Shown one piece after another: positions 36,211-44,219 of a stretch of DNA of 64,000 nt. Each line of letters begins with the position of its first letter. The first letter of the stretch is position 1. A model generated the notes under the pieces. It was not told where the DNA came from and searched no databases. It saw nothing but the letters and a program-made list of their open reading frames with translations. This stretch comes from Psychrobacillus sp. OK028 (lineage in GTDB: Bacteria; Bacillota; Bacilli; Bacillales_A; Planococcaceae): assembly GCF_900103605.1 (NCBI RefSeq), contig NZ_FNHY01000005.1, forward strand, positions 220,018 through 284,017, in the 5' to 3' direction. The translations under genes were made by a program, and so were the position numbers.

Positions 36211-36267
36211 ATGGAATTTAATGATTATATATGGGATTTCCTTGTGATAAGACATTATTCTTATTGA
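36211..36267 (+). pseudogene. Gene start truncated by a dispersed repeat
   Basis: An 18-codon frame, MEFNDYIWDFLVIRHYSY, begins at an ATG with a strong AAGGTGGGG ribosome site, but runs straight into repeat copy F and stops there. A good ribosome site with no gene behind it suggests that the repeat, or the recombination that brought it, cut off the rest. Confidence 0.5.
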
Positions 36268-36342
36268 ACTAACTTGCTGCTTTAGTTTTATAAGAAAAAA
36301 GGCTTTACTCCTTCTTGAAGTAAAGCACCCGTTACTTGAATA
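36257..36342 (-). repeat. Double-hairpin dispersed repeat, copy F
   Basis: TTCTTATTGAACTAACTTGC, TGCTTTAGTTTTATAAG, GGCTTTACTCCTTCTTGAAG, TAAAGCACCCGTTACTTGAA. The left edge overlaps the truncated frame at 36211-36267. Confidence 0.85.
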
Positions 36343-36421
36343 TTGCTTACCTTTTACTTCTTCTCAGAATACACATTTGTGTAATACTCGATACCTTCTG
36401 GGTATTGTCAACCAACATTAC

Positions 36422-36574
36422 TGTTCAGTTACAAGAAAGTCGGTTACTATGAAACATTCGACCCCGCATTTTCACGTTATGTAAAACCTTCCACAAAAAA
36501 AGTCGGGTACTCAGAAAGTGTTATAAATAGAAAAAGAGCCTCTAACGTCTTCACGACTTTTTTGTCATCCAACA
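36422..36574. mobile_element. 153-bp mini-element with left- and right-type Tn7-like ends
   Basis: Begins TGTTCAGTTACAAGAAAG (like the left end of the large element) and ends TTTTTTGTCATCCAACA (like its right end). It contains left-type sites at 36431-36448 and 36493-36511 with a changed core (GTCGGTTACT, GTCGGGTACT) and one right-type site at 36548-36565. A CGCATTTTCACGTTATGT segment aligns with the inner left end at about 30459. Flanking 5-mers (ATTAC, ATAAT) do not match, so it is an old or rearranged insertion. Confidence 0.7.
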
Positions 36575-36621
36575 ATAATTGTTCAAAGATAAAATAGTTG
36601 GAATGATTATAATCATCTTAT

Positions 36622-36666
36622 AAAATAAAACGATTAAGTGAATTAATCACTTAATCGTTTTATTTT
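36622..36666. terminator. Terminator of the CBASS/NYN operon
   Basis: Perfect 20-bp stem (36622-36641 with 36647-36666), arms AAAATAAAACGATTAAGTGA and complement, loop ATTAA. T-rich on both sides. 36667-36791 is featureless AT-rich sequence. Confidence 0.85.
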
Positions 36667-36791
36667 TCTATTATTCAATGTTTAAATTCTATGCTTCTCT
36701 GATTTATCTATGTTACTCTTATTATTTCTATGTTACTTTGATAATTCCTTGTTTCGATGTTCATTTATATAATATTCAACTTCCAACCAAA

Positions 36792-37625
36792 TTATACACC
36801 TTGATTTAATTCATTGTCAACAATTCTTTTTATTTTCTTAACATGTAAGTTTTCTTCATTGAGTTTTATTGTATCTTGTGTTCCTGTCTTAGTAGAGTGG
36901 GGTTGTTTTCCTGGTATGAAAACACCATTTTTACAACCTTCTGATATTAAAGCGAGTACATTGGAAACCTTGTCAAATGGAGTTTGAGACTTCCCTTGTT
37001 TTTTTCGCATATCAATAACCTGATGTGCAACTCCGATCCATGCCAATTCCTTAATTTTTAATGCATTCACCATATGGACAACCTTATGTAAGATAATTTC
37101 TAAATCAGATGATAATGCTTGTGTATTTTCAAAAGATTTTTCATCTGAACTAACTTGATATCCTGTAATATCAAACAAATCATCTAAGTAAAAAGTTGGA
37201 AATCCAAGTTTTATAAATTCATCGCTACAACTTTTCTTTAATGCTACAAATGAAACTTTTTTACCTAGTTCTTGTGAAAGATAGATAGCTGGATGCAAAA
37301 ACAATCCATCTCCTGACAAAAATACAATATGATTATGCTCTTTACTGTTTGTTAGTGCTTCAACTACTATTTTCCCATCAGTGCTATTAGAAGCATTAAT
37401 AATGGTATCAATCAATCCTATATTTAATAAAGCAATTTGTTGCTTAACATGTTGAAAAAAATCCCAAATAGCGAACAATTTTATATTAGATGCTTTGTCT
37501 ATTTGGAATTCGCTAATCAGAAATTGCTTTAATTTGATGTAGCCTTGATCAGTTAATTTAAAGCCGTATTCGTTCTCCAAAGAATTGTATAGATTTTCAA
37601 AATCTACATAACATACAGTTGACAT
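36792..37625 (-). CDS. NYN-domain (LabA/DUF88-like) PIN-fold protein
   Basis: A 277-residue protein. The N-terminal 150 residues are a NYN/PIN-like nuclease fold: VCYVDFENLYNSL (Asp8 and Asn11, metal site), NSTDGKIVVEAL (second acidic position), and HIVFLSGDGLFLHPAIYLSQ (third). The C-terminal part (ALKIKELAWIGVAHQVIDMR and KVSNVLALISEGCKNGVFIP) looks like a small winged or OST-HTH-like domain. ATG 37625 follows AAGGAAGGA. It lies 111 bp after the HNH-SAVED gene and before the shared terminator, so it may belong to the CBASS transcript. RNA cleavage is the family expectation, not shown here. Confidence 0.75.
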   Translation of the reverse strand: MSTVCYVDFENLYNSLENEYGFKLTDQGYIKLKQFLISEFQIDKASNIKLFAIWDFFQHVKQQIALLNIGLIDTIINASNSTDGKIVVEALTNSKEHNHIVFLSGDGLFLHPAIYLSQELGKKVSFVALKKSCSDEFIKLGFPTFYLDDLFDITGYQVSSDEKSFENTQALSSDLEIILHKVVHMVNALKIKELAWIGVAHQVIDMRKKQGKSQTPFDKVSNVLALISEGCKNGVFIPGKQPHSTKTGTQDTIKLNEENLHVKKIKRIVDNELNQGV

Positions 37626-37736
37626 TTTTCGGTATTCCTTCCTTTGGTACATATAATATTTTAATCATATCGAATACTAAGAAAATAGTCACGTTTTTTT
37701 TGAATACAAACCTCTTGTTTTAAAGATTCTTTATCA

Positions 37737-38885
37737 TCATAAATTATCGGACTTAATATCACCTATCAAAAACGCAGATTGAAATCCGCCATTTTTTTTA
37801 TTTTCATCGTATAAGTATAATGGCAAATCAGCTTTCGGCATCCATACTCGTCCTAATTCAACCGCGGTTGAAACCGATATAGCAGGGAAAATGTGAATAA
37901 TACAATCTTCACCATGGGTAAATTTAATCTTATTAAATAGTTCCCTCATTAGAACGCGAAACTGACTTAATTGGTTTTCTCCCTTCAAAAAATCATTATT
38001 TGGGGAAGGGATTGTTATTGTCCATATCGATGTTTCTTCTCCTAGTACATTCGTAATCCGACTATTATCGATCGATGCACTTAGCGACAAATTCAATGCA
38101 ACCTTTTTATGAACTTTTATCGGTTCAATGACTTTATACTCAAAGTGTTCGGGTTCATATTGCCACTTCCATGTTGTTGGCTCTCTGTGCAATTGATAAA
38201 CATCGGCAGGGTAAATGTCTGATATTAATGTTCCTAATAAAATAAGTAGCGGCTGTGGAGCCAATGCGAAAATCGATAAATGTTTATTATCTCCAGACTC
38301 TAACTTCCTTTTTACCTTATCTTTAAATTGATTTTTAAGCTGTTCGTTCTCGATTGTCCAGTACAATGTATCATCATCATCATAAAACGAACTATTTTTT
38401 AAACTCAGTTCGATTGCAGGATTCTCTTCTGGATATCGTTTAGGCAACATTGCACTTGTTGTGACCTTCCAATTTAATGGAGAAGCATGTTCGCCGATAT
38501 TCGCTCCATATATTAGAACATGACTTTTCATAGTATCGGTAATCGAAGTTACCATCTCGATTCTTTCTTCATGTTTTCTCTTCATTTCACGAAGTCTTTC
38601 TACTGGATGATTATCGACATCTTCTTTATCAATTAAACGATGGTGTATATCGCACATTAGCATTAGATTACTAATATCTTTTGCAAGTATTTCAGATAGA
38701 GTTTCCTGTCCGCGTGGACCACCAGGGCTATCAGCAATGATATGAGCAATATAGGATGCGTTCATCTTAGCCAAAGTTATAGAATCTTCCCATAACGGCT
38801 CATTACAGCCCTCGTATTCACACCGACCTGCTGCTTTAACCCATAAATTTAATTTTACTTTTTCTGGAATTTTGGTTTTTGACAA
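37737..38885 (-). CDS. cap5: CBASS effector: HNH endonuclease fused to SAVED domain
   Basis: A 382-residue two-domain effector. The N-terminal HNH nuclease shows the zinc/active-site pattern AGRCEYEGCNEPL, YIAHIIADSPGGPRG and DISNLMLMCDIHHRLIDKED. From about residue 140 the SAVED sensor follows (HVLIYGANIGEHASPLNWKV, HLSIFALAPQPLLILLGTLI, CIIHIFPAISVSTAVELGRV, LPLYLYDENKK). Binding of the cyclic nucleotide made by the partner CD-NTase makes such proteins assemble and degrade DNA, killing the infected cell. The start is TTG 38885 behind AAAGGGG. All key residues appear intact. Confidence 0.92.
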   Translation of the reverse strand: MSKTKIPEKVKLNLWVKAAGRCEYEGCNEPLWEDSITLAKMNASYIAHIIADSPGGPRGQETLSEILAKDISNLMLMCDIHHRLIDKEDVDNHPVERLREMKRKHEERIEMVTSITDTMKSHVLIYGANIGEHASPLNWKVTTSAMLPKRYPEENPAIELSLKNSSFYDDDDTLYWTIENEQLKNQFKDKVKRKLESGDNKHLSIFALAPQPLLILLGTLISDIYPADVYQLHREPTTWKWQYEPEHFEYKVIEPIKVHKKVALNLSLSASIDNSRITNVLGEETSIWTITIPSPNNDFLKGENQLSQFRVLMRELFNKIKFTHGEDCIIHIFPAISVSTAVELGRVWMPKADLPLYLYDENKKNGGFQSAFLIGDIKSDNL

Positions 38886-38905
38886 TACAATAGCCCCTTT
38901 AAATT

Positions 38906-39352
38906 TTATATATATTTCTTCCCTTTTTTCTTATTCGGATGTTCCCCTCCACCAAGCCACTCACCTGTTGCATGCCATAATTCATAGTAATATAACCACA
39001 GTGAAGTCCAAGGAACAATTGTTTTTGAAATCAGCTTTTCTTTTGTCCATTCCTTCTTTTTTGGTCGAAAAAGACACAATTTGTTCCCTGGATACACATG
39101 TGGTATAGATTCATCGTCTTTTTTTACAAGTTCAGGAGAAAGCACCGTTACATCTGGTTGATCCATGCCCAAAGAATAAACTATACGAACGGTATAGTTT
39201 TTACTCAATGGGGTTGGTTGAAGGTCGCCTGTCCAAATCACAACGTTTTTATTCCAATCTGCTATAAAATTAGGAAAATCATTTTCCATTGCAACAATTT
39301 GTTCAGCTAGTGGTAAAAACAATTTTTTATATGGAATCTTTTTTTTCGCCAT
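38906..39352 (-). CDS. cap2: CBASS E2-like conjugation protein (short Cap2)
   Basis: A 148-residue ubiquitin-E2-like protein. ATG 39352, inside the end of the CD-NTase gene, follows GGAGAG; the longer frame at 39418 is not needed. The presumed catalytic cysteine is Cys93 in PHVYPGNKLCLFRP, followed by WTSLWLYYYELWHATGEWLG, a signature of E2 proteins in CBASS. No E1 (adenylating) or JAB protease gene is present, which defines short type II CBASS. It probably modifies or primes the co-encoded CD-NTase. Confidence 0.88.
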   Translation of the reverse strand: MAKKKIPYKKLFLPLAEQIVAMENDFPNFIADWNKNVVIWTGDLQPTPLSKNYTVRIVYSLGMDQPDVTVLSPELVKKDDESIPHVYPGNKLCLFRPKKKEWTKEKLISKTIVPWTSLWLYYYELWHATGEWLGGGEHPNKKKGKKYI

Positions 39353-40469
39353 AAAACGTGTTTCTCTCCATTGCAACTGCTTTTTCTGTTGTTGCTGCAA
39401 CCAATAACCCTGAACCAATTACTGCAAGTCCTTTATTATTTCTTGATTTCCCTATATGTGCGGCTTGTTCTTTGAATGCTTGGTTGGTTACATTCTCGCC
39501 GAACATTTGCTTTAGCTTCTCAGCAATTTCACTCAGCCCCTGCAACTCTTCCAATTCCCCCCAATTTTCTTTGAAATCTCGAATGAATTTCACGAATTTT
39601 TGATATAATTCTGGTTTGCCATCCCATCTTTCACTCAAATCTTCTTTATCGTTTGAAGGATTTAAGACAACTAACCTTGTATCGCTTTTTGAAACCAGGA
39701 CCTGAATTTGATTTAAAACGTGTGTTATAGTTTCATTAACAGAAACTTGTCCCTCGTATACTTGTCCAGCAAGCGTCGTTAAAACGATACTGATTGGTGC
39801 TGAATCAGACTCTTTTTCAAAATATATATCTCGATAACGCTTGATTAATTGAACAGCCCTTTTTAGCGGTGCTTTCCTTTCAACAGTTTCATCATTAGGT
39901 AGTGGTTCAATATCTGCTCGAACTTCAAAGGATTGTTTCACTATGATAGAACGATCATTTAACCAAGCAGTATAACCTTTTGGGTTACTATCTTTCCAAT
40001 CCTCTGCTTTACGGTCAGGAACCTTTACACATGTGTCTGGTCGTGGGTTTGCAGGGTGTGCTGGCAAAATATCCATATGGAATTCATTCGCGTAATTAAG
40101 CCGAATACAACGATTTTTTCGTTCTACCTTATCCTTATAAATCTCATTATCTCTTAAACGTTGTTCAATCGTATTTAATAAGTCAATTGGATCTTTACCT
40201 TCATGGGGCTCATCAACTTCACATACCAAGTCAAGATCATATTCTTGTTTTGATAGCGGTTTTACAGTTGTACCAATACTAAGCGACCCTTGTGGGTAAA
40301 TGTTTATCTCTGATCCATCAAATAAATCGCCATCTTTCGAAAGCCAAGTTCCAACTGCTTCATAACGTTCCTCGGCAAGTTTCCTTTGTGTTTTACTAAT
40401 TTGCAACTTTTCACCAATACGTTGTAACAAATCATCTACTAAAATATTTTTTTCGAAGTTTTTAATCAT
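39327..40469 (-). CDS. cdnG: CBASS cyclic-oligonucleotide synthase (CD-NTase)
   Basis: A 380-residue cGAS/DncV-like nucleotidyltransferase. The fold begins with a helical segment and then PQGSLSIGTTVKPL (GS motif, residues 61-67), EYDLDLVCEV (Asp78, Asp80) and NEFHMDILPAHP (Asp133), the catalytic triad. It makes a cyclic di- or trinucleotide on phage infection; partnered HNH-SAVED proteins in other species respond to 3'2'-cGAMP, so that is a likely product, but it is not provable here, and the clade letter in the symbol is tentative. Start ATG 40469 follows AAAGGAA. It overlaps the E2 gene by 26 bp. Confidence 0.9.
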   Translation of the reverse strand: MIKNFEKNILVDDLLQRIGEKLQISKTQRKLAEERYEAVGTWLSKDGDLFDGSEINIYPQGSLSIGTTVKPLSKQEYDLDLVCEVDEPHEGKDPIDLLNTIEQRLRDNEIYKDKVERKNRCIRLNYANEFHMDILPAHPANPRPDTCVKVPDRKAEDWKDSNPKGYTAWLNDRSIIVKQSFEVRADIEPLPNDETVERKAPLKRAVQLIKRYRDIYFEKESDSAPISIVLTTLAGQVYEGQVSVNETITHVLNQIQVLVSKSDTRLVVLNPSNDKEDLSERWDGKPELYQKFVKFIRDFKENWGELEELQGLSEIAEKLKQMFGENVTNQAFKEQAAHIGKSRNNKGLAVIGSGLLVAATTEKAVAMERNTFYGEKKDSI

Positions 40470-40623
40470 AAATTATTCCTTTCTTTTTATAGTTTCCGAA
40501 TAAGCACCGAAGGGGAAAGCACGTTCTTATTTAGATTATATTACACAACATGTAGATAGTCAAAGAACAACAAACACAATATATAGAAACCTTTAATTTT
40601 ATTACCTTTTTATTTTTTATATT

Positions 40624-40663
40624 AAAAATGAGCCTAGAGATTTATTCTCTAAGCTCACTTTTT
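40624..40663 (-). terminator. Terminator of the tns operon, overlapping the tnsD stop
   Basis: AAAAATGAGC-TAGAG / CTCTA-GCTCA-TTTTT, with the tnsD stop codon (40655-40657) in its arm. The 40470-40654 gap before the CBASS operon must also hold the CBASS promoter, which I could not place. Confidence 0.75.
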
Positions 40664-42544
40664 AGTGGATTCATATTCAGTTACAGTGAGTGAAATGAAC
40701 CTTTTTACATCATTTGAAATGTTTGGTCGGAGTCCTGCTAATTTATATATTTGCCATTCAATAATTGGTTCATTTTGTTCTTTTAACTCTTCAATTAACA
40801 ACATTACACGTCTTTTTTGGAAGGTTGCTACATCCTCTGAAACTTTACTAATAAAATTCATAGTTTTCGGCAGCTTATCCGCATATTTCTGTAACAATGA
40901 AAGTTTATTTATTTTCTTTCCAATAGAAGTTACGGCAATTTTAGTAGGTTTCTCAGAACCCTTGTCCCAAGTTTGAATAACTTCCTTAACTTGTTCCAAC
41001 AATTCTGTATCTCGTTCTTCCCAATCTACACGTTGATTCGGCGTTTGCATTCTTGTCTTCACAGGCGAAAAATCATTGAGCCAATCCCGTTCGTTCCTAT
41101 ACAAATAGGTATATACATCGGGTGCAATTTTTCGTAACTCTGTTTTTGATTTTTCTGGATATAGTTCCTGGAGTTCCATCCATCTATTTTTACGATCCTT
41201 CAATTGTGTTTCGTAATCCTCTACTATCACCTCGGAACGATTCTGTTTCACCTTAGGTAATTTCCATGGGACTTTTAAATTTAATTCAGTAGCATACTTT
41301 TTGACTGTTGCTCTATCTGCTTGTAATTCCATTGCTATTTCTTTGAGCGAATTTCCTTCAGTAACTAAATGGCTCAATTTCTCTTTCCAAATAACTCCGT
41401 AGTCTTTTATCGTACCAATTCGATACCAATCATCCTTACTATTATCTGGTCCTCTCCTTGAAAAAATAAAACCACAATTGCAACAAAATGTGCCGACAGG
41501 CTTTTTAGTATCATAACATATTGTTATTACCAAAGAAGTTATGATTGGTTTGTGATAATGGGCACAAGCAACATTCAGGCATAACCAAGGACCTTGACCA
41601 AAAGGATTATATTGCTCTCTTTTAATTAAGTGACTCAATTCAGTCTCTAAAAAGAGCATTATTAATATATGCCTTAGCGGATGAAATGACTTACGGTGCT
41701 TTCGAAATATCATCGTTAACCAATTGCTCTCATCTAAAGTGATTTGAGATTGCAATAGAATTAAACATTCCTCGGAGAACTTTGTTCTAAAACTCTGAAA
41801 TAATTTGTCACGTTTCACAAAACCATTAAGGCTTGCATATTCTTTTTGCTTTAATAGCACAAGATACTTGTTTCTAAGTGTATTTGCATTTGTTTGCAAA
41901 TGAGTATTTAATAGTAGTGACTCTGTTACCTGTGCAATTCTTAGAAGTTGCTGCTTTTCTTCAGAACCTAATCCATTCAAGTTGTAAACCGATCTTTCAA
42001 TGTAAGGAGTGGCAATGATGTATTCATGTTGATTTTTCGATTTTACTGAAATTGTCGTTTCTTCTAATACGGTTTCATGTTTCGGACATAAATACACACC
42101 AGGAGCCTGATGAACTCTACGCCAATATGTTTCACCATAAGTATCTACATCCTCTTTGATACATGTACTACACATCCAAAGTTTCGTTTTTATTTTCACA
42201 TTACTTGCAGAAACTCCTATACGGGTGTGTATTGTGCCACCTTTCCCACCCTTCATGGATTGTTTGACTTTTTCCGCCTGATTTGGTTGTAAGAAAGCTG
42301 CATAGTAGGAATACATCGTGTGATTAAGAATTAGTTTATCTACATCCCAATTAGAATCCATTCGTTCTAGTAAAGTATCCAAATTGGCTGGTAAATCCCA
42401 AACTGATCTGATGGTTCGTTTCCCAAATAATTCTTCGGTCGTTATTTTTGGACTTGTATTGCCTGACCTTACATGATACCTTGCAAATGCACTGTATAGT
42501 AATTCATCAGGATATGGTGTTGGAAACCAATGGCGTATGTCCAT
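40655..42544 (-). CDS. tnsD: Tn7-like target selector TnsD (TniQ family)
   Basis: A 629-residue target-site protein. ATG 42544 follows GGGAGG; the frame overlaps tnsC by 38 bp. The N-terminal TniQ domain has WFPTPYPDELLYSAFARYHV and zinc-finger cysteines in LWMCSTCIKED and GVYLCPKHE. A second Cys cluster (CLNVACAHYHKP, GTFCCNCGFIFSR) and a helix-turn-helix (SLKEIAMELQADRATVKKYA) follow. In Tn7, TnsD binds the 3' end of glmS and directs insertion just downstream; the element here sits exactly there, which shows that TnsD has this specificity. Confidence 0.92.
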   Translation of the reverse strand: MDIRHWFPTPYPDELLYSAFARYHVRSGNTSPKITTEELFGKRTIRSVWDLPANLDTLLERMDSNWDVDKLILNHTMYSYYAAFLQPNQAEKVKQSMKGGKGGTIHTRIGVSASNVKIKTKLWMCSTCIKEDVDTYGETYWRRVHQAPGVYLCPKHETVLEETTISVKSKNQHEYIIATPYIERSVYNLNGLGSEEKQQLLRIAQVTESLLLNTHLQTNANTLRNKYLVLLKQKEYASLNGFVKRDKLFQSFRTKFSEECLILLQSQITLDESNWLTMIFRKHRKSFHPLRHILIMLFLETELSHLIKREQYNPFGQGPWLCLNVACAHYHKPIITSLVITICYDTKKPVGTFCCNCGFIFSRRGPDNSKDDWYRIGTIKDYGVIWKEKLSHLVTEGNSLKEIAMELQADRATVKKYATELNLKVPWKLPKVKQNRSEVIVEDYETQLKDRKNRWMELQELYPEKSKTELRKIAPDVYTYLYRNERDWLNDFSPVKTRMQTPNQRVDWEERDTELLEQVKEVIQTWDKGSEKPTKIAVTSIGKKINKLSLLQKYADKLPKTMNFISKVSEDVATFQKRRVMLLIEELKEQNEPIIEWQIYKLAGLRPNISNDVKRFISLTVTEYESTKK

Positions 42545-44219
42545 GTTTATCTTCCTCCCAAAATTCATCTAAAGGTTGTTTAACAATGTTCTTTTCAGCG
42601 AACCATTCATGTACTGATTTTCTCTCTTGCCTTGCTTCTTCCATTAGACGACCCAAATAACTATCATCGGTTGACTTTCTTCTCTTTTTCTCGATGTTGC
42701 TATCAATCTTCTTATCATCTTTTTCGATAAGAATTTTTACCGTTTCTTTTATTATCTGTGATTTTTCAATATCTTCCCCAAATCTTTTGAAGACTTTATT
42801 CACAGAAGCAGTAACTTCGTTTGGTTCAAAATCCATGGCTAAAAGTTGCAACGTCACTTCTTCTAAAAGTGATTGCTCTTTTTTCTGACGTTTTTGGTTT
42901 TGTATCTTCTTTTGAAGACGAATCTTTTCATGCAAATCAATGGAGGCTTTATATTTTTCAATTTCTTCATCCATATCAATGGGGCGAATATCCTCGTATT
43001 TGGCAATTTTGCTTGGAATTCCCGACCTTAATGCATCTAACATTGGTCGAACTAGTCGTAAACTGTCTCTAGCCACTTGTTTTATGGTTTGAACGCTCAC
43101 CTTTTCCATCCCATTTGAAATCGCTCGTACTTGTGAAAGCATAAAAAGTTTAATAGCAATATCAAGTATGCCTTGACTTTCTTCGTATATCAGATCACTT
43201 AATTCACTTGTTAGCGGAGTATATTTGGTTGTCCATTGATACTCCCACATACCCTCAACGAATAACTCCCAAGATTCATCTTTTGGCATTTGAGACCAAA
43301 TCATATCCCCTTGTCCACTGCCACGTCTTGCTTGTCGAAATTCACTTTGTAAAATGGAAATTGCTTTATTGGTACCCACCATTAAAACAGGAATGCCAAT
43401 GGTATTAACCAAAGTAACAAAAAAGTTCAACATTTTTTCAGATCCTCCACTTTTGCTAAGGCTGAGATGTTGAACTTCATCAACAATGAGTAAACCAATT
43501 CCGTGAAGACTGGATAGGTGAGCCATTCTTTGTAACATTAAATCTGTTGTGTTTCTTTGCGACCCAAATTTATTTAAATAGTTGGACCCTAATAATCGAT
43601 CTAATTCAGCAAAAAAACTTATACATAACCCTTTTAAGGAACCATCAAACGGACAATCTAACTTTAACCAACAAATCTGAGTATAAATAAATGGTTTTCC
43701 TTGATACTCATGATGCTTGATTAATTGAGGGTATAGCGACAGGACTCTTTCGATTGCAGTTGATTTCCCAATACCCGAAAGACCAATAATAGTGAATCCA
43801 GCCGCTGTCCGTTTTGCTTCAGTTTGATAGTTTTTTAAAAGCTTCCCTTCTTTTATCGCTTCATAGCTTTCATAAACCCTCATGACCTCTTCTTTTTTCA
43901 TTGGACTACGGTGTAAGTAGCCTTGGCGAACTGCTCTAGATATTCTTTGTTCAAGATCCAAATGGTTTTCAAAAGGTTGAAAGTATTGAAACAATCTTTG
44001 TACACAATGAAATCGATAACTAGCGCTTAATAATCGTTCTTTTTCATCGAACGGAGGAAATACCGATAGTTGTTCAATCACATCATCTTCCGAAAAAATA
44101 GGAGGAAGTGCTTCAATCAAAGGATTACATTCGTAATCTGGAACTATCTGATCACTGTAAATAGCATTAACCATCACTTCACCATGCTTAATTCGTGTAT
44201 CACTGGCGGTGTCCTGCAT
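42507..44219 (-). CDS. tnsC: Tn7-like AAA+ transposition regulator TnsC
   Basis: A 570-residue ATPase that links the target-bound TnsD to the TnsAB transposase. Walker A is GLSGIGKST (146-154), Walker B LLIVDEVQH (243-251), with sensor residues in VLMVGTNKA. The C-terminal half is a long basic, helical region (KIRLQKKIQNQKRQKKEQSL). ATG 44219 follows AAGGAG and overlaps tnsB by 20 bp, indicating translational coupling. Confidence 0.93.
   Translation of the reverse strand: MQDTASDTRIKHGEVMVNAIYSDQIVPDYECNPLIEALPPIFSEDDVIEQLSVFPPFDEKERLLSASYRFHCVQRLFQYFQPFENHLDLEQRISRAVRQGYLHRSPMKKEEVMRVYESYEAIKEGKLLKNYQTEAKRTAAGFTIIGLSGIGKSTAIERVLSLYPQLIKHHEYQGKPFIYTQICWLKLDCPFDGSLKGLCISFFAELDRLLGSNYLNKFGSQRNTTDLMLQRMAHLSSLHGIGLLIVDEVQHLSLSKSGGSEKMLNFFVTLVNTIGIPVLMVGTNKAISILQSEFRQARRGSGQGDMIWSQMPKDESWELFVEGMWEYQWTTKYTPLTSELSDLIYEESQGILDIAIKLFMLSQVRAISNGMEKVSVQTIKQVARDSLRLVRPMLDALRSGIPSKIAKYEDIRPIDMDEEIEKYKASIDLHEKIRLQKKIQNQKRQKKEQSLLEEVTLQLLAMDFEPNEVTASVNKVFKRFGEDIEKSQIIKETVKILIEKDDKKIDSNIEKKRRKSTDDSYLGRLMEEARQERKSVHEWFAEKNIVKQPLDEFWEEDKHGHTPLVSNTIS

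Noticed and set aside
36211..36267. Toxin-like small peptide
   Set aside because: It has no membrane-toxin pattern and stops at the repeat border; a truncated gene is more likely.
33370..36342. Integron gene-cassette array with attC sites
   Set aside because: GTTAGTT resembles the attC core only loosely (the third purine is missing) and there is no integrase gene in the window. Kept as a dispersed repeat instead.
30415..36417. Treating 30415-36417 and 36580-50222 as two independent complete elements
   Set aside because: The ends near 36.4-36.6 kb are decayed, whereas the outer ends match each other perfectly with identical TTATA copies; one unit with older internal ends explains the data better.
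36422..36574. Simple recent insertion of a 153-bp MITE
   Set aside because: The flanking 5-mers ATTAC and ATAAT do not match, so a clean insertion with target duplication is not supported.
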